64,000 bases of DNA from CAWCKS01 sp963796195 (GTDB lineage: Bacteria > Pseudomonadota > Alphaproteobacteria > Rhizobiales > Xanthobacteraceae), in NCBI GenBank assembly GCA_963796195.1, contig CAWCKS010000016.1, positions 151,997 to 215,996 of the forward strand. Reading direction: 5' to 3'. This document shows, piece after piece, positions 1 through 9,208 of this stretch. The translations under genes were made by a program, and so were the position numbers. Every line of letters begins with the position of its first letter. Position 1 is the stretch's first letter. Under the pieces are notes generated by a model. That model saw only the letters and a list, made by a program, of their open reading frames with translations, ran no database searches and was not told the DNA's origin.

Positions 1-1013
1 ACGCATGGGGTTGGGTGAAGCCCTGGCGGCTGTCGGCGCCAGGATCGGCGACGGCTCGCAATACTACCGGGCCGATGGGACCGTGGTTGGGCCGATTACC
101 ACGACCGACTCGAGCGGCTGGAATGGCGTCTACGGCATGCATCGGGCTGACTTGCTGAACGTGCTCGCGGCAAGTCTTCCCGTCCGGCGCCATACGCACG
201 GGCCATCGTTGCGCGGAATTCGAACAGGATACCGTTGCGGCGCGATTGAAATTCGTGAATGGCGAAATCGCCGAGGCGGACATCGTCATCGCTGCCGACG
301 GCATACATTCCGTGTTGCAGAAGTATGTCGTCGAACCGAAACCGCCCGAATATTCCGGTGTTCGGGCCTATCGCGGCCTGATCCCTCGCGAGAAACTCCC
401 CGGTTGGCCGGAGAGAGTCCACCAGGTCTGGATGGGCGACGGCAAGCATTTCATGGCGTACCCGGTTCGGAGCGGCCGGCTGTTGAACTACGTCGGCTTC
501 GTTCCCACCAAGGATGCGACCACCGAGTCGTGGTCCGCGATCGGAGATCGCGACGAGCTTGCCGCATCATTCGACGGATGGGATCCGCGCGTTGGCAGAC
601 TGCTTGAAGCGGTGGAGACCTGCTTCTGGTGGGGCCTCTATGATCGCCGGCCCCTGGACTCATGGACGAAGGGACGGCTTGTTCTATTGGGTGACGCCGC
701 GCATGCGATGCTGCCGCATATCGGCCAGGGGGCCAATCAGGCGATCGAAGATGGCGTCGCCCTGTCGGTCCTGCTCGAGGGACGAGCCCCGGCAGAGGTG
801 CCCGACATCGTCAGGCAATTCGAAAAGATGCGCCGCGTTCGAACCGACGTCATTCAAGCCGAAGCGCGGAAGAACGGACTTCGGTTTGACTCGCAATATG
901 AAAGCCTCGAGCAGCGCGATCGGGAAATCGCGAATTCTCAAGCGTTCCGCCGTTCGTTGTTTGACTATGATGTCGAGAAGGCTGCGATCGACGCGCGGCG
1001 TCACGATTGCTAA
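1..1013 (+). CDS. FAD-dependent monooxygenase (salicylate hydroxylase-like), 5' truncated and frameshifted
   Basis: This is the C-terminal three quarters of a group A flavoprotein monooxygenase, a family that hydroxylates aromatic rings using NAD(P)H and FAD. The N-terminal GxGxxG Rossmann motif lies left of the window. The coding frame runs from the left edge through MHRADLLNVLAASLP, then must shift by one base near position 183 to reach IRTGHRCAEFEQDTVAARLKF. The middle carries the DG-type motif (VIAADGIHS), and GDAAHAMLPHIGQGANQAIEDG is the second FAD-ribityl motif followed by the helix typical of the family. The remaining sequence reads cleanly to the stop. The frame break is a net single extra base, so it may be a sequence error. 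The substrate cannot be told from the sequence. Confidence 0.85.
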
Positions 1014-1093
1014 TGGCGGCGAACAACGTTCTCCGCATGGCAGCGCGCATCGGCTGACTTTTCCCTTGCGAAGCGGGGCGGATCGTTGGTCCT

Positions 1094-2131
1094 TCAGCCA
1101 CCCTGCGATTTGTGGCGCGCGTCGCCGGGGCGGCTGTGAAATTCCGGCATCACTTCGGCGGCAAAGACGCGCAAGGCATGTTTTGAGCCGGTCGCATCGA
1201 CCAGCAGCACGTTCTCGACGCCGCCAGCCTCGAGGCGCTTGAGCCGCGCGATGATCTCATCCGGCGTGCCGATCAGCGCCGCGTCCTCGCCGACGATATC
1301 GGTGTCGGCGAAGCTCGACGGATTGTGATAGCGCTCGGCGCCGGGACCGCGCGCCAAACCCCCTATGCGCGAGAGCACCTGCTTTCTGAGCTCGTAGGCG
1401 CGGGCGCGCTCCTCCTCGCCGGTCACGATATGCAGGCCGCGGGTCACGCCGACTTGCGCCGCGTGCCAGGCCCGGCCGCAGCGCTCCCATTCGGCCCGAT
1501 AGGCGGCAACGCGCTCGATGGTCAGGTCGACCGAGCCGATCTGGTCGAGCAGCAGGTTGAAGCCGTCGCGGGCGGCGCGACGGATCGATTCGAAACTGCC
1601 GGCGCCCATCCAGAACGGCGGATGCGGTTGCTGCAGCGGTCGCGGCTCGACCACGACGTTCTCGAAGTGCCAGTGCTTGCCGTGGTGCGAGAAACGGCCT
1701 TCACTGGTCCAGGCCTTGCGCAGCACTTCGAGCGCCTCGTCGTAGCGCTCGGTCGCCTCCGCGATCGGAATGCAGAAGCCTGTAAATTCGCTGTCGCGAT
1801 AACCCTTGCCGACACCGAAGTCGACGCGGCCGCCGGACACCAGATCAAGCGTGGCGACCTGCTCGGCGAGCAGCACGGGATTGTGCCAGGGCAGCACGAC
1901 CACCGCGGTGCCAAGGCGAATCCGCGCGGTGCGACCGGCGAGATAGCTCAGGAGATTGAGCGAGGCGGAGACCTGCCCTGCTCCGGTGAAATGATGCTCG
2001 ACCAGGAAGACGCTGTCATAGCCGAGCTCTTCGGCGAGCAGCACATAATCGATGAAATTGCGATAGCCCTGGCTGTCGCCGGCAGGACCGCCGCCTGCGG
2101 ATTTTGCACCGCCGAACAACCCGAATCTCAT
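1094..2131 (-). CDS. LLM-class flavin-dependent oxidoreductase (luciferase-like)
   Basis: An intact 345-residue bacterial-luciferase-family protein, predicted to be a cytosolic TIM barrel that uses reduced FMN or F420 supplied by a partner reductase. Family signatures are the N-terminal MRFGLFGG strand, the LAEELGYDSVFLVEHHF region, the TARIRLGTAVVVLPWHNP strand-turn, the GRVDFGVGKGY segment and the C-terminal IGTPDEIIARLKRLEAGGVENVLL region. Length fits the family. It converges on the monooxygenase on its right-hand coding end. The substrate (alkane, sulfonate, aldehyde or other) cannot be assigned from sequence. Confidence 0.88.
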   Translation of the reverse strand: MRFGLFGGAKSAGGGPAGDSQGYRNFIDYVLLAEELGYDSVFLVEHHFTGAGQVSASLNLLSYLAGRTARIRLGTAVVVLPWHNPVLLAEQVATLDLVSGGRVDFGVGKGYRDSEFTGFCIPIAEATERYDEALEVLRKAWTSEGRFSHHGKHWHFENVVVEPRPLQQPHPPFWMGAGSFESIRRAARDGFNLLLDQIGSVDLTIERVAAYRAEWERCGRAWHAAQVGVTRGLHIVTGEEERARAYELRKQVLSRIGGLARGPGAERYHNPSSFADTDIVGEDAALIGTPDEIIARLKRLEAGGVENVLLVDATGSKHALRVFAAEVMPEFHSRPGDARHKSQGG

Positions 2132-2227
2132 CGCAGCTCTCTGATTATTTTTTGCGTGACGACCACATCAATCCTGACGCAAGCCTCGCTGTGCCGCAAG
2201 GCGCTTGCAACGCGAAGCCGGGCCGCC

Positions 2228-2928
2228 TCAATAACACCGCGACGCCGCAATCACGTGCATCGACGCGTCGCCGATGACGTGGGCGGTGAAATCGTCGCTG
2301 GCGAAAATTCTCGCGAAGGCGCGGTCGCGGATGCTCAGGCCGCCAGTGTAGGCGCCAAGCGACGGCATCACGATGCGCGCGCCATCGCCGGCGAAGCAGC
2401 GGCGGTCGATGCCGCGGCCGCGGGTTGCGACGCGCGCCTTGGGGTGCAAGTGGCCTGCGATCTCGCCGTTTGCGCCAGTCGGCTCGTGGCGGAACGAGAT
2501 CGGTCCGAGCGCGATCTCGGTTGCGACCGAGCCGTCGAGGCTTTTCGGCGGCTCAGGATCGTGGTTGCCTTCGATCCAGATCCAGTCGCGGCCGGCCTGC
2601 AAGGCCTTGATCGCGTCGCGATCGGTGTCGTTGAGCCGCTCATGCGCGTCGCGATCATGAAAACTGTCGCCGAGCGCAATCACGGTGCGCGGATCATAGT
2701 GCGCGACGACGGCCGCAAGCTTCGCCAGCGTCGCCGCGGTATCGAACGGCGGCAGCAGGATGCCGCGCACGGCGAAGCTCGAGCCTTTTTCGAGATGCAG
2801 ATCGGAGACGATGAGGAGGCGCTCTTCGTCCCAGTAAAGTGCGCCGGACAGGTCTGCGAGCAGCGTCGACTCGGCCGACCGCGATCGGCGCCGCGCGTGT
2901 CTGCTTCCGGTTCGGCTTTCGCGCGCAA
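2228..2928 (-). CDS. pdeM: Ligase-associated metallophosphoesterase PdeM-like nuclease/phosphodiesterase (N-terminus frameshifted)
   Basis: A calcineurin-like metallophosphoesterase found with bacterial Lhr helicase and ATP-dependent ligase genes. Metal-binding motifs are in order: IVSDLHLEKG (DxH), LGDSFHDRDAHERL (GDxxHD), IWIEGNHDPEP (GNHD), and a C-terminal GHLHPKARV (GHxH). The core frame is clean from TLLADLSGALYWDEERLL onward. Upstream, the three frames carry fragments of a typical N-terminus (for example AAPIAVGRVD in another frame), so one or two indels lie near 2865-2900. The given start is a TTG at 2928, directly after the helicase stop; the ATG at 3001 lies inside the helicase gene and is unlikely. 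Coupling to the upstream helicase indicates co-transcription for DNA repair. Confidence 0.82.
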
Positions 2929-2930
2929 AA

Positions 2931-5488
2931 TTATGAGCCCATCGCTTCGCGGACGAGGTCCTCGGCAGTCTCGGCCAAAAATTCATCTGCCGCTTCGCCA
3001 TAAACTGCTTCGCGGCCGATTTCCAGCATCACCGGCACCGCCAGTGGGGAAACCTTGTCGAGCGCGCGATGGGCGATGTGGCCGTGGATGCGCGCCAGCA
3101 TGTCGCCGAGCCGCTTCAGGTCGAGCAGGCCGGTCGCGGCATCGGCGCGCGCGGCACGCGAGCAGCACGTGATCGGCCTGGTGCTTGCGCAGCACGTCGT
3201 AGACGAGATCGGTCGAGAACAGCATCTGCCGGCGCGATTTCTCCTCGCCGACGAAGCGACGCGGAATGAGCCCGGAAATGATCGCGCAGGCGCGAAACGT
3301 TCGCTTCATCAACGCCGACTCGGCAAGCCACGCTTCGAGATCATCGCCCAGCATGTCCGGATCAAACAATTTTGCGAGATCAAGCCGCTGCTGGCGCACC
3401 ATCGCCGACATGTCGAACGCCGCCCAGATCGCGACCGCGTACTCATTGGCGACAAAGCCCAGCGGCCTCGCGCGCGCTCGTTCGAGCCGGCGCGTCAGCA
3501 GCATGCCGAGCGTCTGGTGCGCGAGCCGTCCCTCGAACGGATAGCAGACGAGATAATATTTGCCGCCGCGTGGAAAAGTCTCGACCACCATCTCGCGCGG
3601 CGCTGGCACGCGCGAGATGTGGGTCTGCAGCAACAGCCACTCGCGCACCTGGTCCGGCAGGCCCTTCCACGCACTGCGATCGGCCAGCAGCTGGCGCACG
3701 CGTTCGGCGAGATAGGTCGAGAGCGGAAATTTGCCACCGCCGTAGGCCGGCACCTTGGCGTCGACGTCGTTAGCCCGCGAGACGTAGACCTGGTCTTCGA
3801 CCAGCGCCTCGTAGCGCACGACCTCGCCGCCGAACACGAAGGTGTCGCCGAGGGTCAGGCCTTCGATGAAATACTCCTCGACCTCGCCGAGCGTCCGTCC
3901 ACCGCGGGCGATGCCGCCGGTCACGCCGGTGCCACCATGGCGTGAACGCACCAGCTTCACCTTCAGCATCTGCTCTTCGACGATGGTGCCGACGTTGAGG
4001 CGATAGCTCTGCCGCACCCGCGGATTGGCGACGCGCCAGCGGCCCTCCTTGTCCTGCTTGATGCGCGCGAAGCGTTCGTAGGATTTCAGCGCATAGCCGC
4101 CGGTGGCGACGAAATCGACGACATCGTCGAAATCGCTGCGGGCCAGGTCCGCATAGGGCGCCGCGCGCCGCACTTCGTCATAAAGTTCATCGGAGCAGGA
4201 ACGGCTCGCCGCAGGCGCAGCCCATCACGTGCTGGGCCAGCACGTCGAGCGAACCGATGCGCAGCGGCGGCGTGTCCTGCGCGTTCTCGGCGATCGCATC
4301 GATCGCGGCGCGGCACTCCAGCACCTCGAAGCGGTTGGCCGGGATCAGCACCGCGCGCGACGGCTCGTCGAGCCGGTGATTGGCGCGGCCGATGCGCTGC
4401 ATGATGCGGGATGCGCCCTTCGGCGCGCCGACATTGATGACGAGATCGATGTCGCCCCAGTCGATGCCGAGATCGAGCGAGGAGGTGCAGACCACGCCGC
4501 GCAGGCGGCCTGGCGGCCATCGCATCCTCGACCTTGCGGCGCTGGGCGACGTCGAGCGAGCCGTGATGCAGCGCGATGGCGAGGTTGTCATCGTTCATCC
4601 GCCACAGCTCCTGGAACAGGAGCTCGGCCTGGCTGCGAACGTTGACGAACACCAGCGTGGTCTTGTGGCGCTTGATCAGGTCGTAGATCTCAGCCAACGC
4701 GTGGCGTCCGGTGTGTCCCGCCCACGGCAAGCGCTCTTTGGTGTCGAGCATCTCGACGATCGGCGCAGCGCCACCCTGGGCGATCACGAGATCGGCCTGG
4801 GCAGATTCACCCGGTGTCTGCGGGACAAGAAAGCGAGAGAGCGATTCCGGCTCGGCGACGGTCGCCGAGAGGCCCGTCACCGTGATGGCCGGAGCGAGGC
4901 GAAACAACCGCGCCAGCCCGAGCGACAACAGATCGCCGCGCTTGGAGGTGACGAGGGCATGCAGCTCGTCCAGCACGAGCCGCTTCAGCGAGCGGAACAT
5001 GAACGGGGCGTCGGCCGACGACAGCAGCAGCGCCAGCTGCTCGGGCGTGGTCAAGAGCACGTCGGGCGGATAGCGGCGCTGGCGCTGGCGGCGCGACACC
5101 GGCGTGTCGCCGGTGCGGGTCTCGACCTTGATCCTGAGCCCCATCTCGGCGATCGGCCGCTCGAGGTTGCGCGCGATATCGACGGCGAGCGCCTTCAACG
5201 GCGAGATGTAGAGCGTGTGGAGGCCGCTCGAGCCAATTTTTTTCCCAGAGTCTTGCCGACCGCGCCTCTGAGTGGCGTCGCGCCGCCGAGTTCGACAAGG
5301 GTGGGCAGGAATCCGGCCAGCGTCTTGCCGGCTCCGGTCGGTGCGATCAGTAGCGCCGAGCGGTGCTCGCGCGCCTTCCGCAACAGCGCCAGCTGATGCT
5401 CGCGCGGCGTCCACCCGCGGCTCGCGAACCAGCGGCGGAAGGCATCCGGCAGATCGGGCGGTTGCAGGTCTAATTCGAGGGCAGCCAT
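2931..5488 (-). CDS. Ligase-associated DEXH-box DNA helicase (Lhr-type), multiply frameshifted
   Basis: An Lhr-core superfamily 2 helicase of about 850 residues, predicted to translocate 3' to 5' along DNA in repair with the neighbouring nuclease and ligase. The start is ATG 5488 (MAALELDLQPPDLPDAFRRW). Motifs: Walker A (LLIAPTGAGKTLAGF), Ib-like LYISPLKALAVDIARNLERP, TTPEQLALLL, Walker B/DEXH variant (LVLDELHAL), motif III (VTGLSATV), and the motif VI region (RIMQRIGRANHR). The Lhr WH/C-terminal domain follows, ending REAVYGEAADEFLAETAEDL before a stop at 2931. The frame breaks near 5235, 4510, 4195 and 3170. All pieces are collinear with no missing sequence, so these look like indel errors rather than decay. 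Confidence 0.85.
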
Positions 5489-5663
5489 GGCGGGAAGGGT
5501 AGGCCAAGCCGGCGGCGCGCGGTCGAGTGGCAAAAAAGCCAATTATTTCAATGCTATTAACGATCGCGACGCGGTCGAATTCCGGCAACTGTGCCCGCCG
5601 GGACACAGACAATTCGAGCGCATCGGGCTAAATTGTTCCCAACATGAAACTGGGGTCCTGGAA

Positions 5664-7095
5664 ATGAAAAAAGTCTTGGTTGCTGCAGCGCTTCTCGGAA
5701 CGGCTGCGAGCGCGCAAGCAGCGGATCTGGCCCGCAAGGCGCCGATGCTCAAAGCGCCGCCGATGGCGATCTACGACTGGACCGGTTTCTACATCGGTGT
5801 GAACGGCGGCATCAGCGTCGCCCGGGATCGTACTCAATTACTCACGACCGTCCCGTCGGCCGAGCAGAGCGTACTGTCGCCGTTCGGCGGAGTCGGCGGC
5901 GGCCAGATCGGCTATAACTGGCAGGTCAACAGCGACTGGCTACTGGGCGTCGAGTCCGACATCCAGGCGTCAGGCGAAACCACCAACCGCACCTGCTTGC
6001 TGTCGTGCACGGCCGCTTTGTCGGCCAACCTCAGCCAGAAGATCGACTGGTTCGGCACCACGCGCGCGCGTATCGGGCTGGTTGATGGACCCTCGCTCAC
6101 CTATTTCACCGGCGGTGTCGCTTACGGCCACTACAGCACGAACGTGACGGAAACGACCGCGGCCGGCACGATTGCCAGCCTCACCAGCGGCCGCACCGGT
6201 ATCGGCTACACCTACGGCAGCGGCATCGAGGCTTCGCTGGGCGGCAACTGGACCGGCAAGATCGAATATCTCTACGTTGATCTCGGCAGTCGGACCAACT
6301 ATTTCACCACGGTTGCCGGCGCCCCGCAGACCCTCAACACGCGAATCCACGACAACATCTTCCGTGCCGGCGTGAACTATCGGTTCGGCGGCACCGGCAT
6401 GACCATCACGCCGCCGACGGCGAACTGGGCCGGCTTCTATATCGGCGCCAACGTCGGCTCGCTGCTTGGCCGCGACCCGAGTACGCTCACCGCGGCGCCC
6501 GGCTTTACGGAGCAATTCCACCTCGTTCCAGATGGCTACGCCGGCGGCGGCCAGATCGGCTACAACTGGCAGGCTGGGGCCTGGGTGTTTGGCCTCGAGG
6601 CCGACTTGCAGGGCTCGTTCTCGCAGCGACAAGGATGCCTGCGTTGTTTTCTGCGCGCCGGCGGTCTCGGCCAGCCTCAAGCAGACGCTGCCCTGGTTCG
6701 GCACGGCGCGTGGCCGCCTCGGCTACTCGCTCGGCTCGACGCTATTCTACGGCACCGGCGGCTTCGCCTACGGCCAGACCAAGACCGAGTTGAGCGAATT
6801 CAGTACTATCGCCGGCTTCCAGAACGTCTCGCTGACACGCAGCCGGGGTGGCTGGACGGCGGGCGCCGGCATCGAAAGCCCGCTCAAGCTGTTCAGTATA
6901 TTCGGCCTGTTCGGCCCGAACTGGACCGCCAAAACCGAATACCTCTATGTCGATCTTGGGCGGACCACGGACAGCTTCGTGGCCCTCGCCACCCCGCAGG
7001 CGTTCTCGACCCGGACAACGGAGCACATCTTCCGCGGCGGCATCAACTACCACTTCAACCCGCCGACGCCGGCGGTGGTGGCCGCGAAGTACTGA
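5664..7095 (+). CDS. Tandem double beta-barrel outer membrane protein (Omp31/porin-like), frameshifted at 6627
   Basis: An outer membrane protein of the Omp31/OmpA-like 8-strand barrel family, with a Sec signal peptide (MKKVLVAAALLGTAASAQA, cleavage before ADLARKAP). Two homologous barrels lie in tandem: the first starts YDWTGFYIGVNGGI, the second NWAGFYIGANVGS about 215 residues later. Each has a GGGQIGYNWQ strand, a WFGTxRxRxGY strand, a TGKIEYLY or TAKTEYLYVDLG strand and an FRxGxNYxF terminal strand. A single extra base at about 6627 shifts the frame; the alternative frame continues DKDACVVFCAPAVS to the stop. A seven-codon ORF (5644-5667) overlaps the start, so translation coupling is possible. 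An intrinsic terminator follows. Precise function is unknown. Confidence 0.88.
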
Positions 7096-7122
7096 TCGCG
7101 CGCACGCCAGACAATGACAGCG

Positions 7123-7152
7123 AAAACCCCGGCCACAGCGCCGGGGTTTTTG
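7123..7152 (+). terminator. Rho-independent terminator after the outer membrane protein gene
   Basis: A hairpin with stem CCCCGG/CCGGGG around the loop CCACAG... is flanked by an A-run on the left and TTTTTGTTT on the right. It lies 28 bases after the outer membrane protein stop and directly before the convergent methyltransferase stop, so it may serve both strands. Confidence 0.85.
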
Positions 7153-7153
7153 T

Positions 7154-8095
7154 TTATCGTGAGCTGCGAGTGACTGCCCGCGTTGCCACCGCAACCAGGC
7201 CTGGCACCGGCTCGCCACTTTCATCGCGGGTCGAAATCTCGGACAGCGCCAACCGCGACAGCGACGCCTTCGTGAGCTGATCGCAGAGATACGCCTTGCC
7301 GTGCTGGTAGCGCAGCCCGGCGCCGAGCGTGACGTCGTCACCAGCAAATGTCTCGACGGTGAATGCGAGCAGGCCTTGTGCATTGAGCACCCGCCGCGCC
7401 TCGCGAAACAGCGGCGCCAGATCGGGCAGATAGACCAGCGCATCCGCTGCAAAGATCAGGTCGGCGCTCGCGTCCGGCTCCCCACGGAGCAGCTCGCACA
7501 TGTCGCCGATCGCGAGGCGATGGTACAGGTCGGTCTCGCGCGCCTTGTCGATCATGCCCGGCGAGAGATCGAAGCCGATCATCTCGTTGACGTAGCGGTC
7601 GAACGCGCGCGCACCGAGCCCGGTGCCGCAGCCAAGATCGATGGCGCGGCGAAACGCCGGCCAGCGGCCTGCTTCGTGCAGCACCCCGAGCACCGCGTCG
7701 CGCAACACCCGCGGCCCGCGATAGTGCAGGACGTCGAGCAAGGCGCGGTCGAACTCCGGCGCGTATTGGTCGAACAGCGTGCGCACATAGGCCGGCGGCA
7801 TCGCGGCGATCTGCTCGGCGCCGAGCCGCATCAGGTGCAGGCTGGCGCCGTGACGGTCGTCGGCGTCCGCGGCATGCGCCTTTTGGAACGCCGCGATCGC
7901 GCCGTCGCGGTCGCCGAGTTCCTCACGGATTTCGCCGAGCGCGAACCAGGCCGAGGCAAAGCGCGGGGCGGCCTCGACCGCCTGCGCCATGATATCGGCT
8001 GCTGCCAATAAATCGCCGCGCGCCCAGTAATGTCGCGCAGCGTCATAGCGGCGGTCGGCGATCAGGTCGCCCGACGTGATGAAAAGCGGCTGCAC
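7154..8095 (-). CDS. TPR-containing class I SAM-dependent methyltransferase
   Basis: An intact 313-residue cytosolic protein. Residues about 15-90 form TPR-like helices (ARGDLLAAADIMAQAVEAAP, ALGEIREELGDRDGAIAAFQKA). A class I methyltransferase domain follows, with motif I AIDLGCGTGLGARAF, a post-I acidic residue in MIGFDLSPGMIDKAR, and motif IV-like ADLIFAADALVYLPDL. It resembles the predicted TPR-repeat methyltransferases of rhizobia. The substrate is unknown. It converges on the outer membrane protein gene and is divergent from the exonuclease gene, with a 65-base gap that must hold both promoters. Confidence 0.85.
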   Translation of the reverse strand: MQPLFITSGDLIADRRYDAARHYWARGDLLAAADIMAQAVEAAPRFASAWFALGEIREELGDRDGAIAAFQKAHAADADDRHGASLHLMRLGAEQIAAMPPAYVRTLFDQYAPEFDRALLDVLHYRGPRVLRDAVLGVLHEAGRWPAFRRAIDLGCGTGLGARAFDRYVNEMIGFDLSPGMIDKARETDLYHRLAIGDMCELLRGEPDASADLIFAADALVYLPDLAPLFREARRVLNAQGLLAFTVETFAGDDVTLGAGLRYQHGKAYLCDQLTKASLSRLALSEISTRDESGEPVPGLVAVATRAVTRSSR

Positions 8096-8160
8096 TTGAA
8101 TCGCTACAGGTTGGATCCGTAAAGCCTCGCGAGAAGTCTCGTAAGGAATATATATCTCCC

Positions 8161-9208
8161 ATGCGCCCGCAAGACATCCTGACGCCGACGCCCGAAGGCC
8201 TGTTCTGCAAGCCGGGCGGCTTCTACATCGATCCCGTGAGGGCGGTGGACAGGGCGCTGATCACCCATGGCCACTCCGACCACGCCCGCGCCGGCCACGG
8301 CGCGGTGCTGGGGACACAAGAGACGCTCGACCTGATGCGGCTGCGCTACGGCTCGGGCTTTGCCGGCAGCCAGCAGGCCATTCGCTACGGCGAGACGCTG
8401 ACGCTCGGTGACACCAAAGTCGGCTTCCATCCGGCCGGCCATGTGCTCGGCTCGGCCCAGATCGCGGTGACATCCAGTGGCATCTGCATCGTGGCGTCGG
8501 GCGACTACAAGGATGTCGCCGATCCGACCTGCACACCATTCGAACTAAAACGCTGCGATGTCTTCATTACCGAAGCGACCTTCGGCCTTCCTGTGTTTCG
8601 CCACAGCAAGCCTGAGCTCGAGATCGCCAAGCTTTTGGACTCGGTAAGACTGTTTCCGGAGCGCGCGCACCTCGTCGGCGCCTACTCGCTCGGCAAGGCG
8701 CAGCGCGTGATCGCGCATGCTCAGGCAGACGGGCTACGACGCGCCGATCTACCTGCATGGCGCGATGGACAAGATCACCCGCTACTACCAGGAGCGCGGC
8801 ATCGCGCTCGGTGAACTGCGTCCCGCAATGGGCCAGAGCAAGGCTGATCTCGCCGGCCACATCACGCTCGCACCGCCGTCGGCGATCGGCGATCTGTGGT
8901 CGCGGCGCTTTCCCGATCCGGTCTCCGCATTTGCCTCGGGCTGGATGCGCGTGCGCGCCCGCGCGCGCCAGGGCGGCATCGAGCTGCCGCTCGTGATTTC
9001 CGACCACGCCGACTGGGACGGGCTGTGCGCGACCATCGAGGCTACGGGCGCTGGCGAGATCTGGGTCACCCACGGCCAGGAAGATGCGCTGGTACACTGG
9101 TGCACGACGCGGGGCTTGCGCGCGCGGCCGCTCGCCTTGCTCGGCTATGGTGATGAGGACGAGGAGACTTCCGCTCCCCTTGCAACGCAAGGCGCAGGCG
9201 ACGCATGA
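8161..9208 (+). CDS. Ligase-associated DNA exonuclease (metallo-beta-lactamase/beta-CASP-like), frameshifted at 8716
   Basis: An MBL-fold DNA nuclease of the Exo component found in bacterial Lhr/MPE/Lig repair clusters. Metal ligands: ITHGHSDHARAGHG (HxHxDH), PAGHVLGSAQI (motif III His), IVASGDYKD (motif IV Asp), with a C-terminal VISDHADWDGL His and EIWVTHGQE. The first frame holds to QRVIA; one extra base at about 8716 then moves the frame to MLRQTGYDAPIYLHGAMDK and on to the stop. It overlaps the ligase start by four bases (ATGA), indicating translational coupling. About 340 residues once corrected, normal for the family. Confidence 0.87.

Noticed and set aside
1325..3172. 615-codon rightward frame
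   Set aside because: It is antisense to the LLM oxidoreductase, PdeM and helicase genes and has no domain; typical of high-GC DNA.
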